Source: Streptomyces sp. NBC_01233 (GTDB taxonomy: Bacteria > Actinomycetota > Actinomycetes > Streptomycetales > Streptomycetaceae). From it: a DNA stretch of 64,000 nt. Made by a program: the position numbers and the translations under genes. Below are positions 1 to 8,089 of this stretch, piece after piece; positions within the stretch are counted from its first letter, which is position 1; each line of letters begins with the position of its first letter. A model generated the notes under the pieces. It did not search any database and had not been told where the DNA came from. It saw only the letters and a list, made by a program, of their open reading frames with translations. The stretch spans positions 3,968,501-4,032,500 of the forward strand of contig NZ_CP108514.1 of assembly GCF_035989305.1 (NCBI RefSeq), written 5' to 3'.

Positions 1-356
1 ATCTGGCCCCGCTGATCGACCCCAACCAGCACTCCTGCGGCACCGTCTACCCGCACGGCGTGAAGGAGCTCTCCCACCCGGAGAAGGACGTCTACCTCGT
101 CGGCATGAAGAGCTACGGGCGCTCCACGGCCTTCCTCGCCATGACCGGCTACGAGCAGGTCCGCTCCATCGCAGCGGCCCTCGCGGGCGACCGGGAAGCC
201 GCCGAGCGCGTCGAGCTCACCCTCCCCGAGACCGGAGTGTGCGGCGGCGCGGGCCTGTTCGACCAGCCCGAGGCCGCCGAGGCGACCGGTGGCGGCTGCT
301 GCGCAGCCCCCGCCACACTCACGATCGGCGCCCCGGCCTCTTCCGGCGGCTGCTGA
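1..356 (+). CDS. C-terminal part of FAD/NAD(P)-dependent flavoprotein, arsenic-locus type
   Basis: The 5' end lies outside the window; the open frame runs from base 3. The visible ~117 residues read through PNQHSCGTVYPHGVKELSHP and LVGMKSYGRSTAFLAMTGYEQV, which resemble the C-terminal part of NAD(P)-binding flavoproteins found in actinobacterial arsenic loci (ArsO-like). The tail is unusually Cys-rich (VCGGAG, GGGCC, SSGGC), consistent with thiol binding of arsenic or another soft metal, although that is inference. The stop lies 5 bp before the GTG of the MFS gene, so the two are likely cotranscribed and functionally linked in efflux or detoxification. The family assignment rests on a partial sequence. 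Confidence 0.6.
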   Translation, partial: LAPLIDPNQHSCGTVYPHGVKELSHPEKDVYLVGMKSYGRSTAFLAMTGYEQVRSIAAALAGDREAAERVELTLPETGVCGGAGLFDQPEAAEATGGGCCAAPATLTIGAPASSGGC

Positions 357-361
357 CCACC

Positions 362-1582
362 GTGCAACACATTCAGGCCGACGCGGCCGCGACCGGGACG
401 GGGGTCCGGGCGCGGCCGCGCGCCGTACTGCCCGCCCTCTGCGCCACGCAGATCACCAGCTGGGGAATCGTCTACTACGCCTTCCCCGTCCTCCTCCCCC
501 GCCTGACCGCCGACACCGGCTGGTCCACCAACGCGGCAACGGCCGCGTTCTCCCTCGCGCTCCTGGTCTCGGCCATAGCCGGGATCCCCATCGGCCGGGT
601 CCTCGACCGACGAGGGCCGCGCGCCGTGATGACCGTCGGCTCCGCACTCGGCACACTCGCCCTGCTGCTCATCGCGGCTGCCCCCGACCTGACCGTATTC
701 ACAGTCGGTTGGCTGCTCGCGGGCGTCGCCATGGCAGCCACCTTCTACCCGCCCGCCTTCGCCGCCCTGACCCGCTGGTGGGGCCCCGACCGCGTCCGCG
801 CCCTGACCCTCGTCACCCTCGCCGGCGGACTGGCCTCCACCGTCTTCGCACCCCTGACCGCCCTCCTCGCCGAGCACCTGAGCTGGCGGGCGACGTACGC
901 GGTCCTCGCGGTGATCCTCGCCGCCATCACCATCCCCGCACACGCCCTGGCCCTGCGCGCCCCCTGGCCGAGCGCCCCACCGCAGCCACCCGCCGTCGAC
1001 CGCACTCCCATCCCGCGCAGCCGCCCGTTCCTCCTGCTGGCCGCGGCCTTCACCCTCTCCAGCTTCGCCATGTACGCCGTCGTCATGGGGCTCATCCCGC
1101 TCCTCACCGAGCGCGGTGCCACGCCCACGCAAGCCGCCTGGGCGCTCGGGCTGGGCGGGGCAGGCCAGACCCTCGGCCGCACCCTCTACGCGGGCCTGTC
1201 CACCCGCACCTCCGTCACGACGCGCACCGTCACCCTGATCACCCTCGGCGGCGCGACCACCGCAGCACTCGCCGTCGTCCCGGGCCCCATCCCCCTCCTG
1301 GTCCTGCTCGCGGTCCTGGCAGGCGTCGTCCGCGGCAACCTCACCCTCCTCCAGGCCACCGCCGTCACCGACCGCTGGGGCACCACCCACTACGGCCGCC
1401 TCTCCGCCCTCCTCGGAGCCCCCGCCCACATCACCGCAGCCCTGGCCCCCTGGGCATGCGCCGCCCTCGCCGGCCCCCTCGGCGGCTACCCACACCTCTT
1501 CGCGGCACTGGCCGCCATCTCGCTCATCGCGGCAGCACTGGCGGCCGTACCCGCAAAGAGGGCTTCCCTGGCGGCGAATTGA
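362..1582 (+). CDS. MFS transporter (probable exporter linked to the flavoprotein)
   Basis: A 406-residue polytopic membrane protein. I start at GTG 362, five bases after the upstream stop; the longer open frame from 239 overlaps the flavoprotein and lacks membrane character. The sequence contains about 12 hydrophobic segments and the MFS loop motif GRVLDRRGPRAVM after TM2. A second bundle begins near FLLLAAAFTLSSFAMYAVVMG after a Pro-rich central loop (about residues 200-220). Tight coupling to a Cys-tailed flavoprotein suggests export of an arsenic or antimony metabolite, but nothing in the sequence itself proves the substrate. No strong ribosome binding site precedes the GTG, which fits translational coupling. 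Confidence 0.8.
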   Translation: MQHIQADAAATGTGVRARPRAVLPALCATQITSWGIVYYAFPVLLPRLTADTGWSTNAATAAFSLALLVSAIAGIPIGRVLDRRGPRAVMTVGSALGTLALLLIAAAPDLTVFTVGWLLAGVAMAATFYPPAFAALTRWWGPDRVRALTLVTLAGGLASTVFAPLTALLAEHLSWRATYAVLAVILAAITIPAHALALRAPWPSAPPQPPAVDRTPIPRSRPFLLLAAAFTLSSFAMYAVVMGLIPLLTERGATPTQAAWALGLGGAGQTLGRTLYAGLSTRTSVTTRTVTLITLGGATTAALAVVPGPIPLLVLLAVLAGVVRGNLTLLQATAVTDRWGTTHYGRLSALLGAPAHITAALAPWACAALAGPLGGYPHLFAALAAISLIAAALAAVPAKRASLAAN

Positions 1583-1722
1583 GGGTGGCTGGACGGAGAA
1601 TGACCCCGGCCCTCTTCCCGCTGTGAGCGGACGGCACCACCAAGACAGGGATAGGGGTCGACGGCGTCACGCACTGCACCCCGCTTCCCGTCGAGGAGCT
1701 CGAGTGCAGGAAGGCCGGGCGC

Positions 1723-1944
1723 GTGCGCCACTACCACCGCGTGACCATCCAGTGCCGGGTGCAGATCCGCACCGAGCACATCCGGGTCGACGAAACCGAG
1801 GAGGACCGGCAGATCGACCCGTCAACAGGGCGGCAGCGGTTCAACCGAACCGAGCGCCTGCGTCCGGTACCCCCTGACGCACCCACCTGGAAGCGCAGGC
1901 GCCATGGATTGCAGATGCGGATCAAGCACCACCCGCTACACTGA
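1723..1944 (+). pseudogene. Possible remnant CDS of unknown function upstream of tRNA-Arg
   Basis: Within the 470 bp between the MFS gene and the tRNA, one frame reads like protein for about 100 codons. It is open from about 1627, with a GTG at 1723. It contains VRHYHRVTIQCRVQIRTEH followed by an acidic stretch VDETEEDRQIDPSTGRQRF. No ribosome binding site or family is recognisable. Its position beside a tRNA gene suggests it could be a leftover from an integrated element. The rest of the 1583-2053 interval holds nothing else I can support. Confidence 0.3.
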
Positions 1945-2053
1945 CCGCGGTGGCCAGGCCTCACAGCCAGGTCTCCGCGCGCTGTCGGTAAACCCCTCTG
2001 GATCATCGCGTCTACATGGACCGATTTTCAGACACGTTTTCCGACAGATCCCG

Positions 2054-2126
2054 GCCTTCGTAGCTCAGGGGATAGAGCACGGCTCTCCTAAAGCCGGTGT
2101 CGCAGGTTCGAATCCTGCCGAGGGCA
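2054..2126 (+). tRNA. tRNA-Arg (anticodon CCT)
   Basis: A 73-nt cloverleaf. The acceptor stem pairs GCCTTCG with CGAGGGC (one G-U) and is followed by discriminator A. The D stem is GCTC/GAGC. The anticodon stem CGGCT/AGCCG encloses loop CTCCTAA with anticodon CCT. The T arm is GCAGG-TTCGAAT-CCTGC. CCA is not encoded. A rho-independent terminator follows 7 bp downstream. Apparent ORFs across this interval on both strands are artefacts of the tRNA sequence. Confidence 0.97.
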
Positions 2127-2133
2127 CACTCCG

Positions 2134-2168
2134 AGGACCTCCAACCGGAAACGGTTGGAGGTCCTTTT
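2134..2168 (+). terminator. Rho-independent terminator of tRNA-Arg
   Basis: A 13-bp perfect stem (AGGACCTCCAACC at 2134-2146 pairing with 2153-2164 plus the first T) around a GGAAAC-type loop, followed by TTTT. It sits immediately after the tRNA. Confidence 0.92.
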
Positions 2169-2356
2169 CGCTCTGTGGTTACATGGCGCCCGTGTCGCGT
2201 GACGCCGCCTACTGAGATGTGGGCCGGGCGGTGGTTGGGCAGGCACCTGTTGTCGAAGGACCGGGCCCATGGGCATCTACGCCACCGGCTACGGGTGATC
2301 TCCCTCGGTTTTGCCGCTGCCATCGCACGCACACACCGTGAGGACGTTCACACTCC

Positions 2357-3211
2357 GTGTCATTTTCGTTCCATCAGACCGTCATTGATGAGTTCAGGGC
2401 CAACGCCGGTCGCGTCGGCGGGCCCTTCGAAGGGTCCGAGCTGATCCTGCTCACCACCACCGGAGCCAGGTCCGGGAAGCCCCACACCGTCCCGCTCGGG
2501 TTCCTGCGCGAAGCCGGGGGGCTGCTCGTCGTGGGATCCGCGGCCGGGGCCGACCGGCATCCCGCCTGGTATCACAACCTGCTCGCGCGTCCCCTCGTAC
2601 AGGTGGAGACCGCGGCCGAGGAGTACGAGGCCGTCGCCGTGCCCGCCGAAGGGGCGCGCCGGGACGAGCTGTTCGCGCGCGTCGTGCGCGAGGCGCCCGG
2701 GTACGGGGAGTACCAGGCGCGCACCGGGCGGGTGATCCCCGTCGTGGTGCTCCAGCGGACGCACGAGGCGGCCTCGGGCGAGGGCGGGATCGCCGGGAAG
2801 CTGCTCGACGTGCACGGGTGGCTGCGGGCCCAGCTGGAGCTCGTACGGGAGCTCGTACGGGAGCGGGCGCACGAGGAGCCGCGCGGTGGCCGGGCACTGC
2901 CGCTCGGGCTTCAACTGCGCCAGCACTGCCTCGCGTTCTGCCACTCGCTGGAGTTCCACCACAAGAGCGAGGACGCCGGCCTCTTCCCGTACCTGGAGCA
3001 ACAGCACCCCCACATGAGGGAGTTCTTCCGCAGGCTCGACGCCGAGCACCGCGGCATCGCACGGCTCCAGCAGGAGCTGGTGCGGGCGCTGGACGCGCCG
3101 GGCGGTGCGGGATTCGGCGAGGGGGTGGAGCGGCTCAGCCGGGAGCTGGAGGCTCATCTCGACGCCGAGGAGGCGCAGTTGCTCCCCGTGCTGCGGGCTC
3201 TGGGAGCGTGA
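2357..3211 (+). CDS. F420-dependent nitroreductase-family (DDN-like) domain fused to hemerythrin HHE domain
   Basis: A 284-residue, two-domain protein starting at GTG 2357. Residues ~1-130 match the deazaflavin (F420)-dependent nitroreductase family of Mycobacterium Ddn: LLTTTGARSGKPHTVPLGFL, a GADRHPAWYHNL motif, and the terminal PVVVLQRT. Residues ~150-284 form a hemerythrin/HHE four-helix domain with paired metal-ligand motifs: HCLAFCHSLEFHHKSED, then LDAEHRGI and ELEAHLDAEEAQLLP. The first domain would act on a substrate with F420H2. The second would bind a di-iron centre that could sense or handle oxygen or NO; this combined role is inference. The 3' end overlaps the convergent kinase gene by 77 bp. 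Confidence 0.85.
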   Translation: MSFSFHQTVIDEFRANAGRVGGPFEGSELILLTTTGARSGKPHTVPLGFLREAGGLLVVGSAAGADRHPAWYHNLLARPLVQVETAAEEYEAVAVPAEGARRDELFARVVREAPGYGEYQARTGRVIPVVVLQRTHEAASGEGGIAGKLLDVHGWLRAQLELVRELVRERAHEEPRGGRALPLGLQLRQHCLAFCHSLEFHHKSEDAGLFPYLEQQHPHMREFFRRLDAEHRGIARLQQELVRALDAPGGAGFGEGVERLSRELEAHLDAEEAQLLPVLRALGA

Positions 3212-4433
3212 CGCGGGCCTCGGCGCCGCCCTCCTCCCGGTTGCGGAAGGCGAGGGTGGCGCCGAGGGCCCGTGCCTGGCCCACGGCGATGGTCAGGCCC
3301 AGCCCGTGGCCCTTGTTCGCGCCCTCCGTACGGAACCGCTGCGGGCCGGTGGTGAGGAGGTACTCCGGGTAGCCGGGGCCCGCGTCGGTCACGGTCAGGG
3401 TCCGGCCGTCGACGGTGAGCGTGACCGGGGCCGCGCCGTGGCTGTGCGCGTTGGCCACGAGGTTGCCCAGGATCCGCTCCAGGCGGCGCCGGTCCGTCTC
3501 CACCCGCGGGGAGGAGACCACGTCCAAGGCCGTGTCGGTGCCGGAGGCCCGGATCGTGCGCACCGCCAGATCGCCCAGGTCGTACCAGTCCAGCTCCACG
3601 CGCTCGCTGCGCGCGTCCAGCCGGGAGATCTCCAGCAGGTCCTCGGTCAGCGCGCGCATCGCCTGTACCCGGTCCCGTACGAGCTCGGCCGGACGGCCCG
3701 GCGGCAGCAGCTCGGCGGCCGCGTTCAGGCCGGTCAGGGGGGTGCGGAGCTCGTGGGCGACATCCGCCGTGAACCGCCGTTCCGCTTCGAGCTTGCGCTG
3801 GAGGGACGCGGCCATGGTGTCCAGGGCCCGGGAGACCGCCGCCACCTCGTCCTGGTTCCGCGCGCCGTCGTCGACCCGCGCGTCCAGGTCGCCCGCGGTG
3901 ATCCGGCGGGCCACCTGCGCGGTCAGGTGCAGCCGCCGGGTGATGCGGGTGACGCCGAACGCGCCCATGAGGAGGGTGGCGCCGATGGCCAGCCCCGAGG
4001 AGCCGAGGATGGCCCGGTCCAGTTCGGCGATGGTCCGCTCGCCGGCGCGGAAGTCCACGGACACGGCTATCGCGGTCCCCTCCTCGGCCGGCGCGGCCGC
4101 CCACATGGCGGCGCGTCCGCGGTGCTCGCCGAGCGCCGTGCCGCGTTTGCCGTCGACGGCCCGTGCGCGCAGCTCGGGGGGCAGGCCGACCGGGTCGATG
4201 CCCTCGCCGCGGGGCAGGCGCGCACCGGTCTCGTAGGCCCTGATGGCCCGCTCCAGCTTCGTCTGCGCCTTCTCGCGGGCGGTGGCGACGGTCTGGTGGG
4301 TCATGGCACGGTGCACGAGGACGCCGAGGAGGGCCGCCAGCCCGCAGCACATGAGGGTGATGAAGACCGCGGCCTTCCAGATCAGGGTGGAGGTCCAGGC
4401 GGGCAGCCGCGGGCGCGACGGCCGCGCTCTCAT
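3135..4433 (-). CDS. HAMP-domain sensor histidine kinase (orphan)
   Basis: A membrane sensor kinase of 432 residues. ATG at 4433 is chosen because it overlaps the preceding mini-ORF stop as ATGA. TM1 is VFITLMCCGLAALLGVLV, followed by an extracytoplasmic domain of ~110 residues, TM2 near SSGLAIGATLLMGAFGV and a HAMP linker. The H box is ADVAHELRTPLTGL, the N box ILGNLVANAHSHG, the D box VTDAGPGYPEY and the G2 box GHGLGLTIAVG, so the catalytic core is intact. No response regulator gene is adjacent on either side, which is unusual for this kinase type. It lies downstream of a sortase gene and converges with the DDN-HHE gene, overlapping its 3' end. Confidence 0.88.
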   Translation of the reverse strand: MRARPSRPRLPAWTSTLIWKAAVFITLMCCGLAALLGVLVHRAMTHQTVATAREKAQTKLERAIRAYETGARLPRGEGIDPVGLPPELRARAVDGKRGTALGEHRGRAAMWAAAPAEEGTAIAVSVDFRAGERTIAELDRAILGSSGLAIGATLLMGAFGVTRITRRLHLTAQVARRITAGDLDARVDDGARNQDEVAAVSRALDTMAASLQRKLEAERRFTADVAHELRTPLTGLNAAAELLPPGRPAELVRDRVQAMRALTEDLLEISRLDARSERVELDWYDLGDLAVRTIRASGTDTALDVVSSPRVETDRRRLERILGNLVANAHSHGAAPVTLTVDGRTLTVTDAGPGYPEYLLTTGPQRFRTEGANKGHGLGLTIAVGQARALGATLAFRNREEGGAEARVTLPEPAARGATAPPRRRDEPPAPG

Positions 4434-4567
4434 CGGCGGGGCTCCGCCGGGGTGCCGGTGCCGGCGACGATGTCGGTGACGGTGACGGACCACATGGCGG
4501 TGCCGGAGGGCATGGCTGTGCCGGAGGGCATGCCCATGCCCATGGTGCTGTGCTGGATGTTGCTCAT
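4430..4567 (-). CDS. Met-rich 45-residue peptide coupled to sensor kinase
   Basis: A short ORF whose TGA overlaps the kinase ATG as ATGA, the usual sign of translational coupling. From ATG 4567 it encodes 45 residues with six Met in the first 25 and a direct repeat (MPSGTAM-PSGTAM), followed by WSVTVTDIVAGTGT. Such spacing of Met can bind Cu(I) or Ag(I), but this is inference. The frame stays open upstream to GTG 4684 through a Gly/Arg low-complexity stretch, so an 84-residue product is possible. I prefer 4567 because GGGGAC precedes it. I do not recognise the family. Confidence 0.45.
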   Translation of the reverse strand: MSNIQHSTMGMGMPSGTAMPSGTAMWSVTVTDIVAGTGTPAEPRR

Positions 4568-4570
4568 GGT

Positions 4571-4672
4571 CCCCGTTCCCCGTCCCCCGTTCCCCGTCCC
4601 CTGTTCCGCGTCCCCTGTTCCGCGGCCCCTGCTCCGCGGCCCCTGCTCCCCGTCCCCTGCTCCGCGGTCGCG
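4571..4672. repeat. Low-complexity C-rich tandem repeat
   Basis: Irregular repeats of 7-12 bp (CCCCGTTCCCCGTCC, CCCCTGTTCCGCG and CCCCTGCTCCGCGG types) fill about 100 bp upstream of the mini-ORF and kinase. It is likely prone to slippage and could change spacing in the leader. The 4568-4749 interval otherwise shows no recognisable site. Confidence 0.6.
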
Positions 4673-4749
4673 TTCACCCTTCACCGTTCCCCCGGTGAGC
4701 TCACGGTAGTGCGCCCGTTTCGGCCGGTGGTCGGCGGGATCGCGCCGGA

Positions 4750-5463
4750 TCAGGCCACGAGGTCGGCGTAGAAGACGACGTTGTCGGTGCGGTGCCCGTC
4801 CTTCACCTCGCCGCCGCAGGTCAGCAGGCGCAGCTCGGGCCGGTCGGTGTCCCGGTAGACCTTGCCGGTCGGGAAGTCCTTCTTGTTCACCTCCTCGATC
4901 TCGCGGACCTTGAACCTGGCCGTCTTACCGTCCTCGCGCGGCACCTCCACCACGTCGCCGAGCCTGATCTTCTCGACGTCCTTCATCAGCGCCGGCCCGT
5001 GCCTGGTGTCGAAGTGCGCGACGAGCACGGAGACCCCCTTCTCGCCCGGGGTGACCCCCTCGGTCCACCAGCCGGGGGTGTCCGCGTCGGTGTCGGCGTT
5101 CGGCACGCCGAGCTCGCCGGAGACCGGGTCCACCGCGAGGTCGACCATCCGCTTCGCGTCCACGCCCGCCGCGTCGATCTTCATACCAGTCGGCCTCGAC
5201 CTGGGCAGCGCCGGGGCGACGTCCGCCGCGGGGACGAAGGCGGGGGCCGCGGTGCTGCCGACCTTGGGGTCCGGCGGCAGCTTCGTCCCGCCGCCGCAGG
5301 CCGCGAGGCCCCCGGAGACCGCGACGGCGAGGACGGCGGTCGCCACGGCCCGGCCGGTCCGGCGGCCGGTCCCGCGGGCGGTGCGGGCGCGGCGGACGGG
5401 GGCGAGGGTGCTGGTCATGGCGTGCGTACTCCGTGCGGGCATGCGGGCGGGAGGGACGGCCAT
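4750..5463 (-). CDS. Class F sortase, lipoprotein-type
   Basis: A 237-residue sortase-fold protein. The N-terminus carries an Arg-rich n-region, a hydrophobic segment AVATAVLAVAVSGG and a lipobox-like LAAC, suggesting lipid anchoring. The sortase domain (~residues 85-237) has the class F pattern GMKIDAAGV, GWWTEGVTPGEKG, VLVAHFDTRHGP with the catalytic His, RPELRLLTCGG with the catalytic Cys, and HRTDNVVFYADL with the probable catalytic Arg. The most upstream ATG (5463) is given; a second at 5418 (MTSTLAPVRRAR) is equally plausible. Class F sortases are abundant in actinobacteria and mostly lack known substrates. No LPxTG-like substrate gene is adjacent. Confidence 0.85.
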   Translation of the reverse strand: MAVPPARMPARSTHAMTSTLAPVRRARTARGTGRRTGRAVATAVLAVAVSGGLAACGGGTKLPPDPKVGSTAAPAFVPAADVAPALPRSRPTGMKIDAAGVDAKRMVDLAVDPVSGELGVPNADTDADTPGWWTEGVTPGEKGVSVLVAHFDTRHGPALMKDVEKIRLGDVVEVPREDGKTARFKVREIEEVNKKDFPTGKVYRDTDRPELRLLTCGGEVKDGHRTDNVVFYADLVA

Positions 5464-5545
5464 GACGCTACGGGGGGCACATGTGGGTATTCCGTCGGTG
5501 ATGTAACGGTTCTCCGGCCGCCACCCGGCGAACGGGCTCCGACGG

Positions 5546-5577
5546 AAAAGGCCCTCCCGGCCGAGACCGGAAGGGCT
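5546..5577 (-). terminator. Rho-independent terminator after the 67-aa protein gene
   Basis: On the minus strand, GCCCTTCCGG and CCGGGAGGGC pair (one mismatch) around a 6-nt loop, followed by CTTTTCC. It ends minus-strand transcription from the gene at 5602-5805. Confidence 0.8.
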
Positions 5578-5601
5578 ACGTCCAGCGACGGGTCGACTCG
5601 G

Positions 5602-5805
5602 TCAGCTCAGGCCACTGGTGCGCTCGCCGATGCGGTCACCCTGCGGAGTGCCGGCCCGCTTGAGCGCGGCCTTCGTGTGCAGCCCGCCCTTGACCTTGCT
5701 CCGTACCGGACCGTCGAAGCCGTGCCCCGGCATACGCGGCGGCTGCGCCTGTTCCTGCACCTTCGCGATGGCCGTCCGGACGTCGCGCTTCTGCTCTTTG
5801 TTCAT
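5602..5805 (-). CDS. Small basic protein of unknown function
   Basis: A 67-residue hydrophilic protein beginning MNKEQKRDVRTAIAKVQEQ. I start at ATG 5805, with GGAG about 11 bases upstream; GTG 5832 would add nine residues. The first 18 residues are strongly helical; the remainder is Gly/Lys-rich. It has its own terminator and an AT-richer upstream region (5850-5870, TATGCATATATACGG), suggesting an independent transcript. The family is not recognised. Confidence 0.6.
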   Translation of the reverse strand: MNKEQKRDVRTAIAKVQEQAQPPRMPGHGFDGPVRSKVKGGLHTKAALKRAGTPQGDRIGERTSGLS

Positions 5806-5951
5806 CCCGTCGTCAACTCCCTCGGGAAGCACCCAATCGGACTACTGGGATCGTATGCATATATACGGACCAACGCACCCGGACCGGCACGTAAAGAATT
5901 CCGATCAAGGGCTCTGGATCAGGTCCGGATCAGGTCCGGAGCAAGCGCGGA

Positions 5952-7979
5952 TCACCGGCGCGGCGGAGCCGGCAGCTTCGGCTGTCCCAGCGTCTGGTGG
6001 ACCAGGTCGTCCGGGCAGGGCGTTCCCCGCGGCAGCTGGTACTTCGCCGCCACCCGGTACTCCCCCGGTGCGGGCGCCAGCAGCTCCGTCCACACGTCGC
6101 CGGTCTCGTCCGGCGCCGCCTTGAAGAGGCATCCGGCGCTGTTCGCGTACTCCTTGCGGAGCGCGCCGCCCTCCCCGCTCCCGCCCCGCGCCTTGGACGC
6201 GAAGGTCTCCTGGGGCGGCGGTACGGGCTTCCCCGCCCCGTCGACCAGCCCCAGCCACGGGGAGTGCGGGATCCGCACGAGGACCCGCCCCGGCTTCTTC
6301 ACGTCGATGACCAGCCGGTCGGCGCTCGCCCGCACCACGGTCGCCGGTCCGGCCACCAGGTCCGTCGGCTCGTGGACCTTGAACAGCTGCCAGTTCGCGT
6401 CGCCCCACACCTGCTGGAGGTACGGGAGCCCCCCGCGCACGAGCTTCGCCTCGTCCTCCCCGCCCGAGTCGGGTTTGTCGGCCGGCAGCACCACGTAGTG
6501 CACGGCCCAGCGCTCCAGCCAGGCCCGGTAGCTGTCGGCGGTGAGGGTGTCGTCGTAGAAGAGCGGGTTGCGCTCCAGGTCGGCCTGCCGGTTCCAGCCG
6601 CGCGCGAGGTTCACGTACGAGGGGAAGGCGGAGGACTCGCGGTGGCTGCTGGCGGGGACCACCTCGACCCGGCCGCGGTCGGCGCCCGCCTTCTGCAGCC
6701 GGTCGACGAGCGGGGCCAGCTCACGGTTCCACGCGGCCACCGGGGTGGTACGGATGATGTCCGTGATGCTGTTGGCGGTGATCCAGGCGTTCAGCCCGAC
6801 GAAGGCGAGCAGCACCCCGTACCAGCGCCGCGAGCGCGGGAGCTCGTACGCGAGGGCCGCGAGCAGTACGGCCCCGCCGAACAGCATCACCAGCCGGGTG
6901 ACGTTCGAGCCGACCTGGGAGTCGATCAGCCAGGTCAGGAAGACCCCGAGGGCGTAGACGGCGGACGCGATCCGGACCGTCTTCCACCGCTTCGGTACGA
7001 GGAACAGGATCAGCAGCGCGAACACGAAGGGCAGCCCGGCCGAGCCGATCTTCATCGGCTGCGTCCCGGAGAACGGGAAGAGCCAGGCCGACAGTCCGAC
7101 CACGGCCACCGGGGCCAGCCCCAGCGCGTACGCACCCGGGCGCCGCCCGCTCAGGAACAGCGCGGCCGCGATCACCCCGAGGAACAGGCCCGCGACGGGG
7201 CTGGCGGCGGTCGCGAGCCCGGCCAGCGGGGCCGCCACCGCTGCCTTGGCCCAGCGCCGCCGCGCCCACTTGCGGGGCCAGCAGAAGACCGCTGCGACCG
7301 CGGCGAGCGCGAACATCGCACCGAGACCGAAGGTGACGCGGCCCGACAGGGCGTTGCAGAGCAGCCCGTACACCCCGGCCAGGGCGGGCCACAGCGGCTC
7401 GCGCACGGCGCCGCGGCAGCGGGTGAGGATCAGCGCGAGCAGCCCGGCCGAGACGGTGCCCGCGATCATCATCGTGGTCCGGACGCCGAGCATGTGCATG
7501 AGGTACGGCGAGACCACGCTGTACGAGACGGGGTGCATGCCGCCGTACCAGGCGAGGTTGTACGCCGAGTCGGGATGGCGGCCCACGAACTCGGCCCAGG
7601 CGTCCTGCGCGGCGAGGTCTCCGCCGCTGTTGGCGAAGCTGAAGAACCAGACGACGTGCAGTACGGCGGCGAGGGCGGTGGCGACGGCCACCGGGTGGCG
7701 CCGGGCCCCGTCGAGGGCGGCGCGGACCAGGCCGGCGCGGCCGCGGAGCCGTATGCCGCCGGGGGCGGGGACGGCGCCGGGGCCGAGGTCGGGAGTGGGT
7801 GCAGGGCCGGGAGTGGCGCCCGGGCCGGCGGACGGCGCGGGCACCCCCGTGCCGGCGGACTGCTCCGGTACTCCGGAGCCCCCGCCCTCGCCTTCGCCCT
7901 GGCCCTGGCCGTCGGCACCCCCGCCGTCGGCCGGCGGGACGGCGTCCTGACGCCGGCCCTGCTGCTCAGCAGTGGTCAC
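5952..7979 (-). CDS. Polytopic membrane protein, glycosyltransferase/YfhO-like architecture
   Basis: A 675-residue protein from GTG 7979, which is preceded by GGGGAGAG. Residues ~1-75 are a disordered Gly/Pro/Glu-rich cytoplasmic tail. They are followed by about 12 hydrophobic segments starting HPVAVATALAAVLHVVWFFSF. The first large loop (AQDAWAEFVGRHPDSAYNLAWYGGMHP) resembles the substrate loop of GT-C-type membrane enzymes with an early acidic residue. The C-terminal ~220 residues are extracytoplasmic. The organisation matches the putative membrane enzymes often annotated as MFS in Streptomyces, but MFS signature motifs are absent. The function is not established. It lies directly downstream of the carboxypeptidase gene on the same strand (gap 110 bp), which hints at cell-envelope work. 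Confidence 0.65.
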   Translation of the reverse strand: MTTAEQQGRRQDAVPPADGGGADGQGQGEGEGGGSGVPEQSAGTGVPAPSAGPGATPGPAPTPDLGPGAVPAPGGIRLRGRAGLVRAALDGARRHPVAVATALAAVLHVVWFFSFANSGGDLAAQDAWAEFVGRHPDSAYNLAWYGGMHPVSYSVVSPYLMHMLGVRTTMMIAGTVSAGLLALILTRCRGAVREPLWPALAGVYGLLCNALSGRVTFGLGAMFALAAVAAVFCWPRKWARRRWAKAAVAAPLAGLATAASPVAGLFLGVIAAALFLSGRRPGAYALGLAPVAVVGLSAWLFPFSGTQPMKIGSAGLPFVFALLILFLVPKRWKTVRIASAVYALGVFLTWLIDSQVGSNVTRLVMLFGGAVLLAALAYELPRSRRWYGVLLAFVGLNAWITANSITDIIRTTPVAAWNRELAPLVDRLQKAGADRGRVEVVPASSHRESSAFPSYVNLARGWNRQADLERNPLFYDDTLTADSYRAWLERWAVHYVVLPADKPDSGGEDEAKLVRGGLPYLQQVWGDANWQLFKVHEPTDLVAGPATVVRASADRLVIDVKKPGRVLVRIPHSPWLGLVDGAGKPVPPPQETFASKARGGSGEGGALRKEYANSAGCLFKAAPDETGDVWTELLAPAPGEYRVAAKYQLPRGTPCPDDLVHQTLGQPKLPAPPRR

Positions 7980-8089
7980 TGCCGCTCTCCCCAACACATG
8001 AGTCCACACCCGCACACGTCCCGGGTGCCAAGACGCGCCCCGGCGCCCCGGGGTTGCCCGGGGCGCCGGATCCACGCTCTCACCGGATG

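Noticed and set aside
149..1495. Long minus-strand ORF opposite the MFS gene
   Set aside because: Its composition is a GC-skew shadow of the plus-strand membrane protein and no family is seen.
2012..2332. Minus-strand ORF across tRNA-Arg with an IRTCDTGFRRAVLYPLSYEG-like string
   Set aside because: This is the well-known artefact of translating a tRNA gene; the tRNA and terminator explain the sequence.
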